Source of the DNA: Hyphomonadaceae bacterium
GTDB lineage: Bacteria; Pseudomonadota; Alphaproteobacteria; Caulobacterales; Hyphomonadaceae
Direction of reading: 5' to 3'
Assembly: GCA_030697555.1 (NCBI GenBank)
Contig: JAUYPV010000173.1
Location: 1-47,605, forward strand
DNA: 47,605 bases
Part shown: positions 1 through 7,572 of the stretch, in pieces
Numbering within the stretch: the first letter of the stretch is position 1
Layout: every line of letters begins with the position of its first letter
Notes under the pieces: model-generated
Told to the model about the DNA's origin: nothing
The model's input: only the letters and a program-made list of their open reading frames with translations
Databases searched by the model: none
Translations under genes and position numbers: made by a program

Positions 1-1
1 G

Positions 2-19
2 CTCGAGGCCGGCGTCTAA
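2..19 (+). CDS. 3' end of a gene cut by the window edge
   Basis: The first frame reads L-E-A-G-V and then TAA at 17-19, followed directly by a palindromic intergenic stretch. Only five codons are visible, so neither the family nor the reality of the gene can be judged. The placement just before obviously non-coding DNA is the only support. Confidence 0.25.
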   Translation, partial: LEAGV

Positions 20-28
20 CGACGCGCT

Positions 29-135
29 GGGGACGCGGGATTTCGCGTTTCTCTTCTACCGGTCACGCTGAGCAATCAGCGCAGCCAAACCAACGCGGGC
101 GATCCCGCGTCCCCGGCCCTCCACCTAACTGGAGG
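29..135. repeat. REP-like palindromic intergenic element
   Basis: A perfect 13-bp inverted repeat pairs GGGGACGCGGGAT (29-41) with its complement at 102-114. Inside it, ACGCGGG (93-99) and CCCGCGT (104-110) form a hairpin with a CGAT loop. A further hairpin pairs CCTCCA (118-123) with TGGAGG (130-135). The density of nested palindromes between genes is what REP/BIME-type elements look like. No copy number can be judged from one window. Confidence 0.45.
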
Positions 136-284
136 CGCACATGAGCATCCCGGACGGCATCAGCCGGTCCGAATGCGAGCGCATGCACGATGATTGAAAT
201 TGACGGGAGCGCAGGTCCTCCGCGAGAAGCGAGGGGAATACTACTCCCCATTCGCTACTCCCTGCTCCCTGCGCGAAGCTAGCC
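136..284. other. Intergenic DNA with possible micro-ORF and CTCCC-rich low complexity
   Basis: An 18-codon ORF (141-197, + strand, starting M-S-I-P-D-G) follows a GGAGG at 131-135, but that GGAGG is one arm of a hairpin, so the apparent ribosome site may be accidental. From about 226 to 275 the sequence repeats short CTCCC/ATTCGCTA-type units. No protein family is recognisable. This stretch lies downstream of glnK, where an ammonium transporter gene would often be found; none is present before the window edge. Confidence 0.3.
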
Positions 285-629
285 CTACGACGACAGCGCC
301 GCTTCGTTCTTCTCGCCGGTGCGGATGCGCTGCACGGACTCGAGGTCGAGCACGAAGATCTTGCCGTCGCCGATCTTGTTGGTGTTGGCGGCCTGGGTGA
401 TCGCGTCAATCACCTTCTCGACCACCACGTCGCTCACCGCGATCTCGATGCGGACCTTCGGCAGCAGGCGCACTTCGTATTCGGCGCCGCGATAGACCTC
501 GGTCTTGCCTTGCTGGCGGCCATAGCCGCGGACTTCCGTCACGGTCACGCCCGACGCGCCGGCGGCAGTCACGGCGTCGAGGACGGCGTCCAGGCGGCTC
601 GGTTTGAAGACGGCGGTGATGTACTTCAT
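285..629 (-). CDS. glnK: PII nitrogen regulatory protein (GlnK/GlnB)
   Basis: A 114-residue cytosolic trimeric signal protein that reports nitrogen and energy status by binding ATP/ADP and 2-oxoglutarate. The family start MKYITAVFKP is present. The T-loop runs through residues 37-55 and keeps the uridylylation site Tyr51 (YRGAEYEV). The C-terminal signature after GDGKIFVLDLE also fits, and length is typical (112-114). Start: ATG at 629 with AGGAAGG about 8 bases upstream. GlnK is usually followed by amtB, but here the 284 bases downstream hold no transporter, so it could instead be a GlnB. I see no clear sigma-54 site in the about 100-base upstream gap, although a GC hairpin lies there (671-690). 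Confidence 0.93.
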   Translation of the reverse strand: MKYITAVFKPSRLDAVLDAVTAAGASGVTVTEVRGYGRQQGKTEVYRGAEYEVRLLPKVRIEIAVSDVVVEKVIDAITQAANTNKIGDGKIFVLDLESVQRIRTGEKNEAALSS

Positions 630-735
630 GGGATGTTCCTTCCTTGGCTGGCCGATCAGGGCCTATTTGGGGGCCGGGAACCGCCCGGCGTCATGTGGTA
701 GTGTACATAGTACTGAACTTACACATCTTAAACAC

Positions 736-1479
736 CTAGTCTGGTGTTCTGTCAACTGGGGTGCGCAAACTGCGCCTGACTGGCGCTTTTACGACCCTTT
801 TCACCCGGGCCGGCCTGCCCGGCTCGATATAGAGCCGCTTGGTCGCCTCGATCATCAGGACGCCGCCAAAACCCGTCCAGGTGAAACTGCCGATGCGCTC
901 CCAAGCATCCCCGGCAGACGTGATCAGCCCCCAGCCGATCGGCGGGGCGTAAAGCGCCCGCGCCGATGCAGTCGGCGAAAACATGGCCTCCTCCAGCAAC
1001 CGGGTGAGCTGGACACGGGTATAGGGACGCCCATGGCCATAGGGAGTCGACTCGGCCCGGGCCCACAAGCCTCGCCGATGGGCGACGATGATCAGGATTC
1101 GGGCTTCCGGCGCCGCGATACGCCAGAATTCGCGCAGCAGCCGCTGTGGGCTCTCCGCCTCCTCGAGGCCGTGGAAGACGATCAGCCGGTCGAACAGCGC
1201 ATCCGGAAAGGGCAGCCGCTCCTCCTCGACCAGCGCCGCCAGCCCCCTCTCCTCCGCCGGCCAGCGAATTGCGCCCTGCTCGTCAGGCGATGCCGACACC
1301 ACCCGCCGCGCTCCGCCGCGATACCGCTCTAACAGCCCGTCCGCATAGCCGAAGCCCAGCACGTCCAGCCCGTCCGCGGCAGGCCACAGCGCGCCAACGC
1401 GCTTCGCCACCATCTCGAGCGACATCCGGCCCAGCGAGGAGCCATAAAAAGCCTGCAGCCTGTCGACGTCGAAACGCAT
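736..1479 (-). CDS. SAM-dependent methyltransferase (class I, function unassigned)
   Basis: A predicted 247-residue cytosolic methyltransferase. The N-terminal FYGSSLGRM stretch and the glycine-rich VLGFGYADGLL (motif I, SAM binding) suit the class I fold. FDRLIVFHGLEE and LREFWRIAAPEARILIIVAHR correspond to the later core strands, as in UbiE/Methyltransf_11-like proteins. The substrate is unknown. I place the start at the second ATG (1479): the first ATG (1494) is followed by codons that themselves contain the perfect AGGAGG, 3 bases before the second ATG. It is divergent from gloB, with a common short promoter region. A position beside gloB is, to my knowledge, common in Alphaproteobacteria. 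Confidence 0.8.
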   Translation of the reverse strand: MRFDVDRLQAFYGSSLGRMSLEMVAKRVGALWPAADGLDVLGFGYADGLLERYRGGARRVVSASPDEQGAIRWPAEERGLAALVEEERLPFPDALFDRLIVFHGLEEAESPQRLLREFWRIAAPEARILIIVAHRRGLWARAESTPYGHGRPYTRVQLTRLLEEAMFSPTASARALYAPPIGWGLITSAGDAWERIGSFTWTGFGGVLMIEATKRLYIEPGRPARVKRVVKAPVRRSLRTPVDRTPD

Positions 1480-1523
1480 CCGCCTCCTCTGCAAGCCGCT
1501 GGCTTGCCGGCCTAACGCCGAAT

Positions 1524-1540
1524 GACCCTATATAGGCTGA
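1524..1540. promoter_or_regulatory. Candidate shared -10 palindrome of divergent methyltransferase and gloB
   Basis: CCTATATAGG (1527-1536) is a perfect 10-bp palindrome holding TATA-type -10 sequence on both strands, in the 85-base gap between the two divergent starts. Function is inferred from position only. Confidence 0.35.
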
Positions 1541-1564
1541 AGGCAGCCCAGAAAGGTAAACCTC

Positions 1565-2332
1565 GTGGCCCAGCCAATCGTCCACATGTTCCCGTGCCTC
1601 AAGGACAATTACGGCTTCCTGCTGCACGATCCCGACAGCGGCGAGACCGCCTGCATCGACACGCCCGAGGCCGACCGCATCCTCGCCGAGGCCGACGCAA
1701 AGGGCTGGAAGATCACGCAGATCTGGAACACGCACTGGCACCCCGACCATGCCGGCGGCAACGCCGCCATCAAGGCGGCGACCGGCTGCTCGATCACCGG
1801 CCCGCGTGGCGAGGCGGCGAAGATCCCCACACTCGAACGCCAGGTCGTCGAAGGCGACACGGTGAAGCTCGGATCGGTCACCGCGCGCGTGCTCGACACG
1901 CCGGGCCACACCGCCGGGCACATCGTCTATCACCTGCCCGAGCATTCGATCGCCTTCGTCGGCGACACGCTGTTCGCCCTCGGCTGCGGCCGCCTGTTCG
2001 AAGGCACCGCGCAGCAGATGTGGACCAGCCTCGGCAAGCTGCGCGCTCTGCCCGACGACACGACGGTCTACTGCGCCCACGAATACACGCAGGCCAACGC
2101 CAACTTCGCCCTCAGCGTCGACGGCGAGAACCCCGCGCTTCGCAGCTACGCCGATGAAGTCGCCGCCAAGCGCGCGAAGAACATCCCGACCGTGCCGACC
2201 ACAATGGGCAAGGAGAAGAAAGCCAACCCCTTCCTCCGCGCCGACGATCCCAAGCTGCAGGCCTTCGTCGGCCACCCCGGCGACATCGTCGCCACCTTCG
2301 CCGAAGTCCGCGAACGCAAGAACCGGTTCTGA
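1565..2332 (+). CDS. gloB: Hydroxyacylglutathione hydrolase (glyoxalase II)
   Basis: The 255-residue metallo-beta-lactamase-fold enzyme hydrolyses S-D-lactoylglutathione to D-lactate and glutathione, the second step of methylglyoxal detoxification in the cytosol. The di-metal site is complete: THWHPDH (His57, His59, Asp61, His62), His115 in TPGHTAGH, the bridging Asp134 in VGDTLF, and a late His in CAHEYT. The C-terminal glyoxalase II helical domain with NPALR, PTVPTTM and NPFLR is present, which separates it from other MBL proteins. The start is GTG at 1565 behind AAAGGTAA. Its TGA overlaps the next ATG by one base, so translation is probably coupled. Confidence 0.95.
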   Translation: MAQPIVHMFPCLKDNYGFLLHDPDSGETACIDTPEADRILAEADAKGWKITQIWNTHWHPDHAGGNAAIKAATGCSITGPRGEAAKIPTLERQVVEGDTVKLGSVTARVLDTPGHTAGHIVYHLPEHSIAFVGDTLFALGCGRLFEGTAQQMWTSLGKLRALPDDTTVYCAHEYTQANANFALSVDGENPALRSYADEVAAKRAKNIPTVPTTMGKEKKANPFLRADDPKLQAFVGHPGDIVATFAEVRERKNRF

Positions 2333-2751
2333 TGAACCTCGACGACGTCATCCACGCCCTCGGCCTGAAGCGCCATCCCGAAGGCGGCTTCTACGCCGAG
2401 ACCCACCGCATCCCCGCCCCCGACGGCCAGCGCTCGCCCGGCACCGCGATCTACTACGCACTCGGAAAAGGCGACCGCTCGCACTGGCATCGCATCGACG
2501 CAACCGAGATCTGGCATTTCTACGCCGGCGCGCCGTTGGAGCTGTCCCTCTCGCCCGGCCAGGGCGTCGAAACCCACATCCTTGGCCCCGACCTCTCCAC
2601 CGGCCAGCGCCCGCAGGTCATCGTGCCGGTCCGCCACTGGCAGTCGGCGCGCACGACGGGCGAGTGGACGCTCGTCGGCTGCACGGTATCGCCCGGCTTC
2701 GAGTTTGCTGGATTCGAGATGGCGTCGCCGGACTGGAAGCCGGCCGCCTAG
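2332..2751 (+). CDS. Cupin family protein (DUF985/Cupin_5)
   Basis: A 139-residue single-domain cupin of the DUF985 family. The family opening RHPEGGFYAETHR is present. The metal-site region follows, with SHWHRIDATEIWHFYAG and GPDLSTGQRPQVIVP. The C-terminal GCTVSPGFEFAGFEM is also typical. Members are probably metal-binding epimerase-like proteins, but the physiological substrate is not established. The start codon overlaps the gloB stop by one base (TGATG), so the two are read as one unit. Length matches the family. Confidence 0.88.
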   Translation: MNLDDVIHALGLKRHPEGGFYAETHRIPAPDGQRSPGTAIYYALGKGDRSHWHRIDATEIWHFYAGAPLELSLSPGQGVETHILGPDLSTGQRPQVIVPVRHWQSARTTGEWTLVGCTVSPGFEFAGFEMASPDWKPAA

Positions 2752-2754
2752 ATG

Positions 2755-3510
2755 TCAGCCCGCGTTGCGAGATGCAGTCAGGACGTTGGTGATCGCTTCG
2801 GACGACACGCGGCCCGAATATCCCTCGGCCGGGTTGATGCCGAGCACCAGTTCGCCGTCCTTAAAGGACACGCTCGCCGCCTTGGCGCGGACGATGCGGA
2901 CGGCGGTGAGTTTCGACGCGGCCTTGCCGGCAAGGCCATTGGCGCGCTGGACGCCGATTTCGACGTTGGCCAGCGCATCGGCGGCCCATTGTTCGTCGCT
3001 GGTGAATTCAGGCGTGCCGAAGATAGTGACGTCATGACCGGCCAGCTTGGACAGCCGCGCGGCGGACTTCACCCGGATCTCGTTCAGCGATTGCGGCAGC
3101 GGCGGCGAATCAAGCGAGCCGACACGCCCGGCAGCGTCGGCGGGCGCGCCATTTTTGTTGCTGATGTAGGAGACCATGTTGCCCGCTTCGGTCTTGCGGA
3201 TCACCACCTCGCCCGTCTTGGACTTGAGGAAGGTGTCACCGCGCGGGCCGGGCACAGCCTCAAGAATCATCACTTCCGAAGAGCCCTCGACCTGCAGCAG
3301 CGCCTCGCGCCCACGCTCTTCGAGCACGAAGCTGCCGTCGGATCCGAGATCTGTGTATCGCGTGGCGCCGGAAGACCGGTTCTGGGCTTGGGCGCTAGCG
3401 GCTGGCGGCTGCTGCGCAAACGCAGGCGCGGCCACTCCGAGGGCCAGCGCAGCTACTGCCGCCAGCGCTGCGGACCGGGCCGCAGGGATATGAAATTCTT
3501 TCACTACCAT
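2755..3510 (-). CDS. Secreted protein of unknown function (possibly DUF4908-like)
   Basis: The 251-residue product opens with a clear Sec signal peptide: a short basic N-terminus, then ALAAVAALALGVAAPAFAQ with an AFA-Q cleavage site. The mature part is mixed alpha/beta and has no transmembrane segment. It contains YTDLGSDGSFVLEERG near the start and GHDVTIFGTPEFTSDEQWA in the middle. I connect it tentatively with the alphaproteobacterial DUF4908 group from memory. The open frame extends upstream to 3693, into the end of phaB, but that part is not signal-like. GTG at 3504 is another possible start. Confidence 0.72.
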   Translation of the reverse strand: MVVKEFHIPAARSAALAAVAALALGVAAPAFAQQPPAASAQAQNRSSGATRYTDLGSDGSFVLEERGREALLQVEGSSEVMILEAVPGPRGDTFLKSKTGEVVIRKTEAGNMVSYISNKNGAPADAAGRVGSLDSPPLPQSLNEIRVKSAARLSKLAGHDVTIFGTPEFTSDEQWAADALANVEIGVQRANGLAGKAASKLTAVRIVRAKAASVSFKDGELVLGINPAEGYSGRVSSEAITNVLTASRNAG

Positions 3511-3667
3511 CCCCGCCAATACGCACGTGGAAAGGGGCGATTGTTTGTTCTTGTGATGAGCCCCGCTAGCCACGATGGGGCCATTCAAGGGCAGAGGCAA
3601 GACTCCCGAGTCCTGCGAAAACAGGGTATTAGATGAGTCCGTCCGAGCGTTGCCGGCGCGCCGCGCT

Positions 3668-4393
3668 TTAGCCTGTGATGTATTGTCCGCCATTGGCCGT
3701 CAGCGTCGCTCCCGTGATGAACCCGGCATCGGACCCGGCGAGGAACGACACACACCCGGCGATCTCCTCGGCCTTGCCCAGACGGCCAACGGGGATCGTA
3801 GCGATAATGCCTTCCAGAACCTTTTCCGGCACGGCCTGGACCATTTCCGTGTCGATGTAGCCAGGGCAGATCACGTTGACGGTGATTCCCTTCTTGGCGT
3901 TCTCCTGCGCCAGCGCCTTGGTGAACCCAATCAGCCCTGCCTTGGCCGCCGAGTAGTTCACCTGGCCGATCTGGCCCTTCTGGCCATTGATCGAGCTGAT
4001 GTTGATGATCCGGCCGAAATTCCGCTCCCGCATGCCCTCGATGGTCAGGCGGCAGAGATTGAAGGCCGAGGTGAGATCGACCCGGATGACGTCGTCCCAC
4101 TGCTGGCGGGTCATCCTGTGAAGGGTGGCGTCGCGTGTGATTCCGGCGTTGTTGACAAGGATGTCGATGGGACCGAGGTCCTTGCCGATCTCCGCGATGC
4201 CGGCGGCGCAGGCGTCGTAGTCGCCGACATCCCACTGGTAGGCCTTCACCCCAAGCTCGGCGGCGCACTTGCCGGCCGCCTCGGCGTTGCCGGCGTAGTT
4301 CGCGGCTACCTTATAACCATCCTTGACCAGCCGCTCAGTGATGGATCTGCCGATGCCGCGCGTACCGCCCGTAACCAATGCGACCTTGGCCAT
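3668..4393 (-). CDS. phaB: Acetoacetyl-CoA reductase
   Basis: A 241-residue short-chain dehydrogenase that reduces acetoacetyl-CoA to (R)-3-hydroxybutyryl-CoA, the monomer for polyhydroxybutyrate. The cofactor loop TGGTRGIG (8-15), NNAG (81-84), catalytic Ser around 134 and Tyr147-x3-Lys151 (YSAAK) are all present. The N-terminal ALVTGGTRGIGR and the stretch DATLHRMTRQQWDDVI are more PhaB-like than FabG-like, and the divergent phaR supports that. The start is preceded by GGGAGAG. No phaA or phaC is in the window, so the synthase must be elsewhere. FabG is the alternative. Confidence 0.88.
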   Translation of the reverse strand: MAKVALVTGGTRGIGRSITERLVKDGYKVAANYAGNAEAAGKCAAELGVKAYQWDVGDYDACAAGIAEIGKDLGPIDILVNNAGITRDATLHRMTRQQWDDVIRVDLTSAFNLCRLTIEGMRERNFGRIINISSINGQKGQIGQVNYSAAKAGLIGFTKALAQENAKKGITVNVICPGYIDTEMVQAVPEKVLEGIIATIPVGRLGKAEEIAGCVSFLAGSDAGFITGATLTANGGQYITG

Positions 4394-4485
4394 AGCCAGT
4401 CTCTCCCTCGACCACTCACGAGGTGGTGATCTCTATAATCAATTCACTAATGACGGCCTGATAGCGACTCCCCCTGGAAGGAAAA

Positions 4486-4515
4486 TTGCTGCAGCTCATG
4501 CTGCAAGCGTGCTGC
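4486..4515. promoter_or_regulatory. Candidate PhaR operator between phaB and phaR
   Basis: Three GCTGC units start at 4488, 4500 and 4511, that is, 12 and 11 bases apart, about one helical turn. The first is part of the palindrome GCTGCAGC. PhaR proteins are known to bind TGC-rich elements near pha genes and their own gene. The site lies in the 257-base gap between divergent phaB and phaR. Binding is inferred. Confidence 0.45.
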
Positions 4516-4650
4516 GCCCGCGCTGGATGCGTCGTTTGAGTGTGCAGGTGCGTAAGGAACGTGCTACACACCGGCTGAACGCGATGTAATGTGGATCGCG
4601 CAGGCTACCCGCTCCGCAAAGGACGCGAGGGAAGGCCGCGGTCCGGGGAG

Positions 4651-5310
4651 ATGGTCTTGACGCAATCGAACGGCGCCGACGACGAGAAGATCGTCATCAA
4701 GAAATACGCAAACCGGCGTCTCTACGACACCTCAGCCAGCGCTTACGTGACCCTGGAACACCTGTCCGAGCTGGTCCGCAACGGCAAGGAATTCATCGTC
4801 CAGGACGCCAAGACTGGCGAGGATCTCACCCGCGCCGTGCTGGCCCAGATCATCTTCGACCAGGAAAACCGGAAAGAGGGCGTCCTGCCCGTCAGCTTCC
4901 TGCGCCAGCTCATCCAGTTTTACGGCGATAACTTCCAGTCGATGCTGCCGGCCTATCTCGAGCTGTCGATGAAGACCTTCAACTCGCAGCAGGAAAAGTG
5001 GCGCGACTACATGCAGACCGCGCTGGGCAGCGACGAGCGCGCCAAGGCGTTCGACGAGCAGGTCCGCAAGAACATGTCGATGTTCGAAGAGACCATGAAA
5101 TTCTTCACGCCCTTCGTGCCGCCCGCAGGCGCAACACCTGGCTCGCCGCCTCGGGCCGAGGACGCGGGCAAACCAGCAGCAGCCCCGCCAACTGGCCTCG
5201 ACGCCATCCGCGCCCTGCAGCAGCAAATGATGGACATGCAGAAGCAGCTCGCCCAGCTCGCCATTGGCAGCTACGTGCCGTCCTCGACGGACAAGCCCAA
5301 GGACTCCTGA
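4651..5310 (+). CDS. phaR: Polyhydroxyalkanoate synthesis repressor PhaR
   Basis: A DNA-binding repressor that also senses PHA granules and controls phasin and its own expression. The N-terminal PHB_acc_N domain is unmistakable (KKYANRRLYDT and VTLEHLSELVRNGKEF). It is followed by the PHB_acc region LRQLIQFYGDNFQSMLPAYLE and a helical stretch. A Pro/Ala-rich linker and a C-terminal Met/Gln-rich coiled coil (about 180-200) complete the protein of about 219 residues. ATG at 4651 has GGGGAG directly against it, which is too close; TTG at 4657 would have ideal spacing, and a GTG at 4591 also keeps the frame. It is divergent from phaB. Confidence 0.92.
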   Translation: MVLTQSNGADDEKIVIKKYANRRLYDTSASAYVTLEHLSELVRNGKEFIVQDAKTGEDLTRAVLAQIIFDQENRKEGVLPVSFLRQLIQFYGDNFQSMLPAYLELSMKTFNSQQEKWRDYMQTALGSDERAKAFDEQVRKNMSMFEETMKFFTPFVPPAGATPGSPPRAEDAGKPAAAPPTGLDAIRALQQQMMDMQKQLAQLAIGSYVPSSTDKPKDS

Positions 5311-5381
5311 CGCTCTCCGCGCCGGATTAACCCTAACGAAAATTGACCCCGCGTGGCCCTGCCCTTGCAGCAGGCGAGCCC

Positions 5382-5657
5382 ATGCGCGTCGAGCCCGCCC
5401 CGTATGTGTTCCGCAACGAGGACCGCCGCCAGCGGTTTACCGAACGGCGTGCATCCGCCGAGGACCGTCGCGAGACCCCTCAGCACAACAACCGCCGCGC
5501 CCAGCATCAGGCCCATATCTGGTTCGCGCCCGCCTTCGGCGCTCACCTCCTCGGTCAGGCCGCGCCACAGAAACCGCTGCCGGCGCAGGCCCGCCGCGTC
5601 TACAGCCAGCCGGAAGCGCGCACGCCGCTGCGGCCCAGCCTCGTCAAATCAGCTTGA
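5382..5657 (+). CDS. Small basic protein of unknown function
   Basis: A 91-residue protein. The middle is rich in Arg, Glu and Asn (RRQRFTERRASAEDRRE and then a HNNRRAQHQ stretch). After it comes the hydrophobic motif WFAPAFGAHLLGQ, which resembles the short xFxAQxLGQ-type motif I have seen in small uncharacterised alphaproteobacterial proteins. AGGCGAG stands about 4 bases upstream of the ATG. Codon use is typical of the window. No domain is recognised and no function is proposed. It converges on the HTH gene with a 9-base gap. Confidence 0.55.
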   Translation: MRVEPAPYVFRNEDRRQRFTERRASAEDRRETPQHNNRRAQHQAHIWFAPAFGAHLLGQAAPQKPLPAQARRVYSQPEARTPLRPSLVKSA

Positions 5658-5666
5658 GTTTTCGGG

Positions 5667-6038
5667 TTAGCGACGGTCGAGCTTGGCGATGACCATTTCG
5701 ATCAGGCGCTCCAGCCTGTCCATGCGCTCGTGAAGCCCGCCGATAACCTCGCGCGTCACCACGAATTGCGGCTCTGCCTCGCGGATCGGCGACTGGCGGG
5801 TCACGTCGCCGAAGTCTTCCGGATCGGCTGCGCCCGAGCGGTTGGCGACCTCGCGCGGCTCCACCCGGAGCATGCGGGCAATCGCGGCTACTTCCCGGCC
5901 CTCCAGCTCGCGCTGGTCGCGGAACACCATCTCGACCTCGTCGACGCTCATGCCCGCCGCCTGCGCAAGCGAGACGCGGGTGAGCCCGGCAGATTTCAGC
6001 CGCTCGTCGAACCAGTCCTGGTCGAAGAATAGTCCCAT
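5667..6038 (-). CDS. Small helix-turn-helix protein
   Basis: A 123-residue cytosolic protein. Residues 10-65 look like an XRE/lambda-repressor-type helix-turn-helix: RVSLAQAAGMSVDEVEMVF and then EVAAIARMLRVEPREVA. A short acidic linker follows (GAADPEDFGDVT). The C-terminus (about 95-120) is an amphipathic helix, GLHERMDRLERLIEMVIAKL, that could form a coiled coil for dimerisation. Its targets are unknown. It is transcribed away from the four-TM membrane protein upstream, with 50 bases between them, so the two may be cotranscribed. Confidence 0.75.
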   Translation of the reverse strand: MGLFFDQDWFDERLKSAGLTRVSLAQAAGMSVDEVEMVFRDQRELEGREVAAIARMLRVEPREVANRSGAADPEDFGDVTRQSPIREAEPQFVVTREVIGGLHERMDRLERLIEMVIAKLDRR

Positions 6039-6088
6039 CGTTCAACTCGTGACGCGCCGGCCGGAACCGGCAGACTGCGAGGAAAGGA

Positions 6089-6547
6089 TCAGCGGCCGAC
6101 GCCGTCGCCGACCGTGAAGTCGCGCCGCGCCGAGATGATCGTCACCACCACGCCAGCGAGCACGTCGAGCAGGCACATGATGGTGAGGATGAAGAAGACC
6201 GAGGTCGCGAAATTCTTGAGCAGCAGGAACTCGATCAGGCAGATGATGAACACCACCATCGACACCGCGTGGTTTGCGATCGTCGAGGAGCCCGTCGAGG
6301 TCGATTTCAGGATCTCGACGAAGAAGAAGCCGAGCGAGATCAGGATCAGCATGTCGCCAGAGGTGAGGTCCCAGACCGCTCCTTCGGAGACCATCGGGAT
6401 GTGCCAGCCGTTTGCCGGGTCCGCGATATGCTGCGCCATGGTAATCGCGACGCCGCCCTCGCCGGTGCCGCCGAACGTGAACGCCATCAGATTGTAGATG
6501 ATGACAGGAACGGCCAGCAGCGGGAAAATCCCGAAAATCGCGCGCAT
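6089..6547 (-). CDS. Four-TM inner-membrane protein of unknown function
   Basis: The 152-residue product has four hydrophobic segments: IFGIFPLLAVPVIIYNLMAF, GDMLILISLGFFFVEIL, a third around VSMVVFIICLIEFLLL, and SVFFILTIMCLLDVLAGVVV. A soluble loop lies between the first two. The start is ATG at 6547 with AAGGGGAT upstream; the open frame continues to 6706, but that part is Arg/Gly-rich and non-coding in character. No family name is known to me, although the pattern suggests a conserved alphaproteobacterial membrane protein. It lies downstream of the GT2 gene in the same orientation. Confidence 0.72.
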   Translation of the reverse strand: MRAIFGIFPLLAVPVIIYNLMAFTFGGTGEGGVAITMAQHIADPANGWHIPMVSEGAVWDLTSGDMLILISLGFFFVEILKSTSTGSSTIANHAVSMVVFIICLIEFLLLKNFATSVFFILTIMCLLDVLAGVVVTIISARRDFTVGDGVGR

Positions 6548-6686
6548 GGGTGATCCCCTTTTAGGCCCGCCCGCTCCGCCGCGCCCTCTTCGGGCGCGGT
6601 TCTCCTGAGCCTCGACAGCCAGAGCGGTACCGAAGATTCCCATTAATTGAAAGCCCTCAGCCCAGCGCGCCAGATGCCAGTATGGC

Positions 6687-7463
6687 CTAGATTTCGTCGA
6701 TTCCACCGGGGGATTTGCGGCGCTTGCGCAGCCACATGACGCCCCTGAGGTCGGACCATGCGTCGGCCAGGCGGCCGAAATTGGTGTAGTTTGACCTGCC
6801 GTGACGGCGGGCTCTGTGATTCACACCGCGTTCCTCGACCTTGAACCCCTCCGAGATCATCAGGGCCGGCAGGTACCGATGCATGTGATCGAAATAGGGA
6901 AGCTGCAGATAAGCGTCGCGCCGGAACGCGCGTGCGCCACAGCCTGAGTCCAAGCTCTTGTCCTTGAGGATGGAGCCGCGCACCGAGTTGGCGAACTTCG
7001 ACCCGAACTTCTTCCAGCCGCTGTCCGACCGCTTGTCACGCCGCCCCTGAATGAGCGCGAGTTCCGCAGGCGCATCCGCGCGGTTGAGCTGGCCCGCGAG
7101 GCCGACGACATCGGCCGGATCGTTCTGCCCGTCGCCATCGAGGGTGACGATGGTGCTTGAGCGCGCGGCCATGACGCCGGTGCGCACCGCCCTGCTCTGG
7201 CCTGCATTCTTGCGGTGGCCGATGACGCGGAGGGTCGCATACTTGTCCTTCAGCGCATGTAGGCGGGCCCGCGTGTCGTCGACCGACGAGTCATCCACGA
7301 AGATCATCTCGTAGGCGCGGCCGGCCAGCGTTTCGGCAAGCTCCTTCGCCAGCTGCTCGACATTGTCGGCCTCATTGCGCACAGGCGCCACTACGCTGAA
7401 TTCAGGACGGCCTTCTACGCCGTTGACCATTGTTCCGTCCGCCGTTCGCACGCGTGCATCCAT
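6687..7463 (-). CDS. GT2 glycosyltransferase, polyprenyl-phosphate sugar synthase-like
   Basis: A 258-residue GT-A-fold enzyme of the DPM1/ArnC/GtrB type. These enzymes move a sugar from a nucleotide donor to polyprenyl phosphate at the cytoplasmic face of the membrane. FSVVAPVRNEADNV opens the domain. IFVDDSSVDDT holds the nucleotide site and TLDGDGQNDP gives the metal-binding DxD. KSLDSGCGARAFRRDAY and the late MISEGFKVEE and RSNYTNFGR motifs complete it. The two C-terminal TM helices of GtrB are absent, as in DPM1. It is divergent from an ArnT-like transferase that would use such a lipid-linked sugar. The start has AGGGA six bases upstream. Confidence 0.86.
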   Translation of the reverse strand: MDARVRTADGTMVNGVEGRPEFSVVAPVRNEADNVEQLAKELAETLAGRAYEMIFVDDSSVDDTRARLHALKDKYATLRVIGHRKNAGQSRAVRTGVMAARSSTIVTLDGDGQNDPADVVGLAGQLNRADAPAELALIQGRRDKRSDSGWKKFGSKFANSVRGSILKDKSLDSGCGARAFRRDAYLQLPYFDHMHRYLPALMISEGFKVEERGVNHRARRHGRSNYTNFGRLADAWSDLRGVMWLRKRRKSPGGIDEI

Positions 7464-7548
7464 GATATGTCCCTATAACCGGCCCCGCCCACTGTTGCGA
7501 GGGCCCAGCTGGTCAAGCTCAGGAGAGGCTTCGCAACCCGATCATGAT

Positions 7549-7572
7549 CGGTTTGATCGACCGATCAAACCG
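7549..7572. promoter_or_regulatory. 24-bp inverted repeat between divergent glycosyltransferase genes
   Basis: CGGTTTGATCG (7549-7559) and CGATCAAACCG (7562-7572) form perfect 11-bp arms around AC. It lies in the 275-base intergenic region, 86 bases from the GT2 start and 167 from the ArnT-like start. A TATGAT hexamer follows at 7579-7584. It reads as an operator for a dimeric regulator. A second inverted repeat (GTTGCGA 7494-7500 / TCGCAAC 7531-7537) is nearby. Confidence 0.5.

Noticed and set aside
671-690. GCCGGG-AACCG-CCCGGC hairpin between glnK and the methyltransferase as a terminator
   Set aside because: A good stem but without a T run in either direction, and it lies close to the glnK start; its role is undecidable.
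1283-2275. 330-codon minus-strand frame over gloB
   Set aside because: Opposite to the complete glyoxalase II gene; no recognisable protein features.
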